Shown: piece after piece, positions 62,888-64,000 of the stretch
How positions within the stretch are numbered: the stretch's first letter is position 1
How the letters are laid out: the number at the start of each line of letters is the position of its first letter
From: Sedimentibacter sp.
GTDB lineage: Bacteria > Bacillota > Clostridia > Tissierellales > Sedimentibacteraceae
Length of the DNA stretch: 64,000 nucleotides
Direction of reading: 5' to 3'
NCBI GenBank assembly: GCA_018436705.1
Contig: JAHDLA010000015.1
Coordinates: forward strand, 1 to 64,000
The notes under the pieces: model-generated
Told to the model about the DNA's origin: nothing
Database searches by the model: none
Seen by the model: the letters and a program-made list of their open reading frames with translations, nothing else
Made by a program: the position numbers and the translations under genes

Positions 62888-64000
62888 ATGATAGAAGACA
62901 TTAAAAATAACACGCTTTATTTTGACGGGTGCAATACGGTTGAGTTGGCAAAAAAATACGGTACGCCTTTGTATGTAATGAGTGAAAATGCAATTGAAGA
63001 TAAGTGCAGAGAGATAAGAGAAACATTTTTGAGCAGATATGAAAGAACAAGAGCCGCCTATGCTGCTAAGGCTTTTTTGACCTTGGCAATGTGCAAAATA
63101 ATCGAAAAAGAGGGACTTTGCATGGATGTTGTTTCCGGAGGGGAATTGTATACGGCAATCAAGGCTGATTTTCCGCCAGAAAAAATAGAATTTAATGGAA
63201 ATAATAAATCTGAAGAAGAATTGGAGCTTGCGATTGAATACAATATAGGAAGAATAATAGTCGATGGACTTGATGAGTTGAGCCTTATAGAGAAAATATG
63301 CAGCAAAAAAGGCAAAAAAATGAATATACTGTATAGAATAACTCCCGGAGTTAAGAGCGACTCTCATGATTATATAGTTACAGGTAAAAAAGACTCGAAA
63401 TTCGGCATACCGCTTGATGACGAGGTTATATTTCCCTCAATTGAACAAGCAATAAATTCAAGATATGTTAACTTTATGGGATTTCATTTTCATGTAGGGT
63501 CACAGCTTCATAACAACGAGTCTCATTTAAAAGCTCTTGATGTTGCATTAAAGTTAATAAAAGATACTAAGGAAAAATATAATTACACTACACCGGAAAT
63601 AAATATCGGCGGTGGTTTTGGAATAAAATACACAGATGCTGATGATAAAAAGTCCTATGAGTATTTTCTTGACCCTATGATGAAAAAAATTGAAGAATTT
63701 TCAAAGAATATGGATATTGTAAGACCTGAGGTTGTAATTGAACCGGGCAGGAGCATTGTGGGTGAAGCAGGTATAACATTGTACACAATAGGTACCGTTA
63801 AGGATATAAAAGGTATAAGAAAATATGTTTCTGTTGACGGAGGTATGACGGATAATATCAGACCTGCTCTCTACCAGGCTAAGTATGAGGGAATAGTAGC
63901 GAATAAAGCGGAAGAGGCAAAGACTGACGTGGTTACAATATGCGGCAAGTGCTGTGAATCAGGAGATATACTCATAAAGGATGCAAAAATAGCTCCTGCT
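62888..64000 (+). CDS. lysA: Diaminopimelate decarboxylase-like PLP enzyme, C-terminus beyond the window
   Basis: Fold-III PLP decarboxylase; 371 codons are visible and only the last 50 or so are missing. It shows LAKKYGTPLYVMSE, the PLP-lysine in RAAYAAKAFLTLAMC, the phosphate site GFHFHVGSQLHN, EPGRSIVGEAG and the C-terminal ICGKCCESGD whose cysteine contacts the partner active site. These fit LysA, which makes lysine from meso-diaminopimelate, but relatives act on other D-centre amino acids. ATG follows TTTGAGGAGAAGAC. Drive from a sigma-54 promoter is unusual for lysA and suggests a catabolic or inducible role. Confidence 0.88.
   Translation, partial: MIEDIKNNTLYFDGCNTVELAKKYGTPLYVMSENAIEDKCREIRETFLSRYERTRAAYAAKAFLTLAMCKIIEKEGLCMDVVSGGELYTAIKADFPPEKIEFNGNNKSEEELELAIEYNIGRIIVDGLDELSLIEKICSKKGKKMNILYRITPGVKSDSHDYIVTGKKDSKFGIPLDDEVIFPSIEQAINSRYVNFMGFHFHVGSQLHNNESHLKALDVALKLIKDTKEKYNYTTPEINIGGGFGIKYTDADDKKSYEYFLDPMMKKIEEFSKNMDIVRPEVVIEPGRSIVGEAGITLYTIGTVKDIKGIRKYVSVDGGMTDNIRPALYQAKYEGIVANKAEEAKTDVVTICGKCCESGDILIKDAKIAPA

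Noticed and set aside
62831..63367. A 178-codon minus-strand frame opposite lysA
   Set aside because: It lies over the lysA start and its sigma-54 promoter; the plus-strand reading has every LysA motif.

Overview
The window looks like a chromosomal segment of an anaerobic, low-GC, amino-acid-fermenting Firmicute of the Clostridia/Tissierellia type. A Sedimentibacter-like organism is my best guess, but this is inference from gene content only. The support is AT-rich DNA, strong GGAGG ribosome binding sites, a WalRK-YycHI-MurA block, many Na+-coupled transporters, a Na+-pump decarboxylase beta/gamma pair, and complete machinery for fermenting amino acids to acyl-CoA and then acid plus ATP.

Layout. 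0-4 kb (minus strand): a gene cut by the window edge, a chemoreceptor, an unassigned permease and a P-loop ATPase. 4-11 kb (plus): topB, the Na+-pump subunits oadB and a 44-residue gamma subunit, a small membrane protein, secD-secF and a hotdog thioesterase. 11-18 kb (plus): chemoreceptor, CheW and EAL phosphodiesterase; an HTH protein of unknown function; recX; and a PAS-GGDEF protein with a degenerate active site. 18-28.8 kb: a MerR/XRE/cupin regulator, then two divergent transcription units sharing a 346-bp control region. The minus unit is an aminotransferase plus a formyltransferase/ADP-forming acyl-CoA synthetase fusion. The plus unit is a DRE-TIM (homocitrate-synthase-like) enzyme, an NSS Na+ symporter, fhs and a formate channel. 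29-41 kb: an NhaC antiporter, an aminotransferase and an SSS symporter, a sigma-54 activator with a PrpR-type N-terminus, and an operon for phosphate acyltransferase, acyl kinase and a four-subunit 2-oxoacid:ferredoxin oxidoreductase. 41-43 kb: a small accessory patch of membrane peptides with inverted-repeat promoters; a remnant of one of them lies at 28.8 kb. 43-53 kb: an S8 protease, then walR-walK-yycH-yycI-murA, a glycerate kinase and a transglutaminase-like protein. 53-58.7 kb: a LuxC/LuxE pair without luciferase, YibE/F, an amidase and a LysE-type exporter. 58.7-64 kb: a MalY/PatB aminotransferase with a GNAT acetyltransferase, a second sigma-54 activator and a lysA-like decarboxylase cut by the window end.

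How it fits together. In the 31-41 kb block an amino acid enters through a Na+ symporter and is transaminated. The 2-oxo acid is oxidised by the ferredoxin oxidoreductase to an acyl-CoA, and Ptb/Buk convert that to acid plus ATP. I found four sequences matching the -24/-12 sigma-54 promoter. Two serve this catabolic block and two flank the second activator, driving patB and lysA. Several have inverted or direct repeats at enhancer distance upstream. The 18-28 kb block uses near-consensus sigma-A promoters instead and appears to centre on a one-carbon unit at the formyl level. Its fusion enzyme is the most unusual item in the window.

No rRNA, tRNA, CRISPR array, insertion sequence or prophage was seen.
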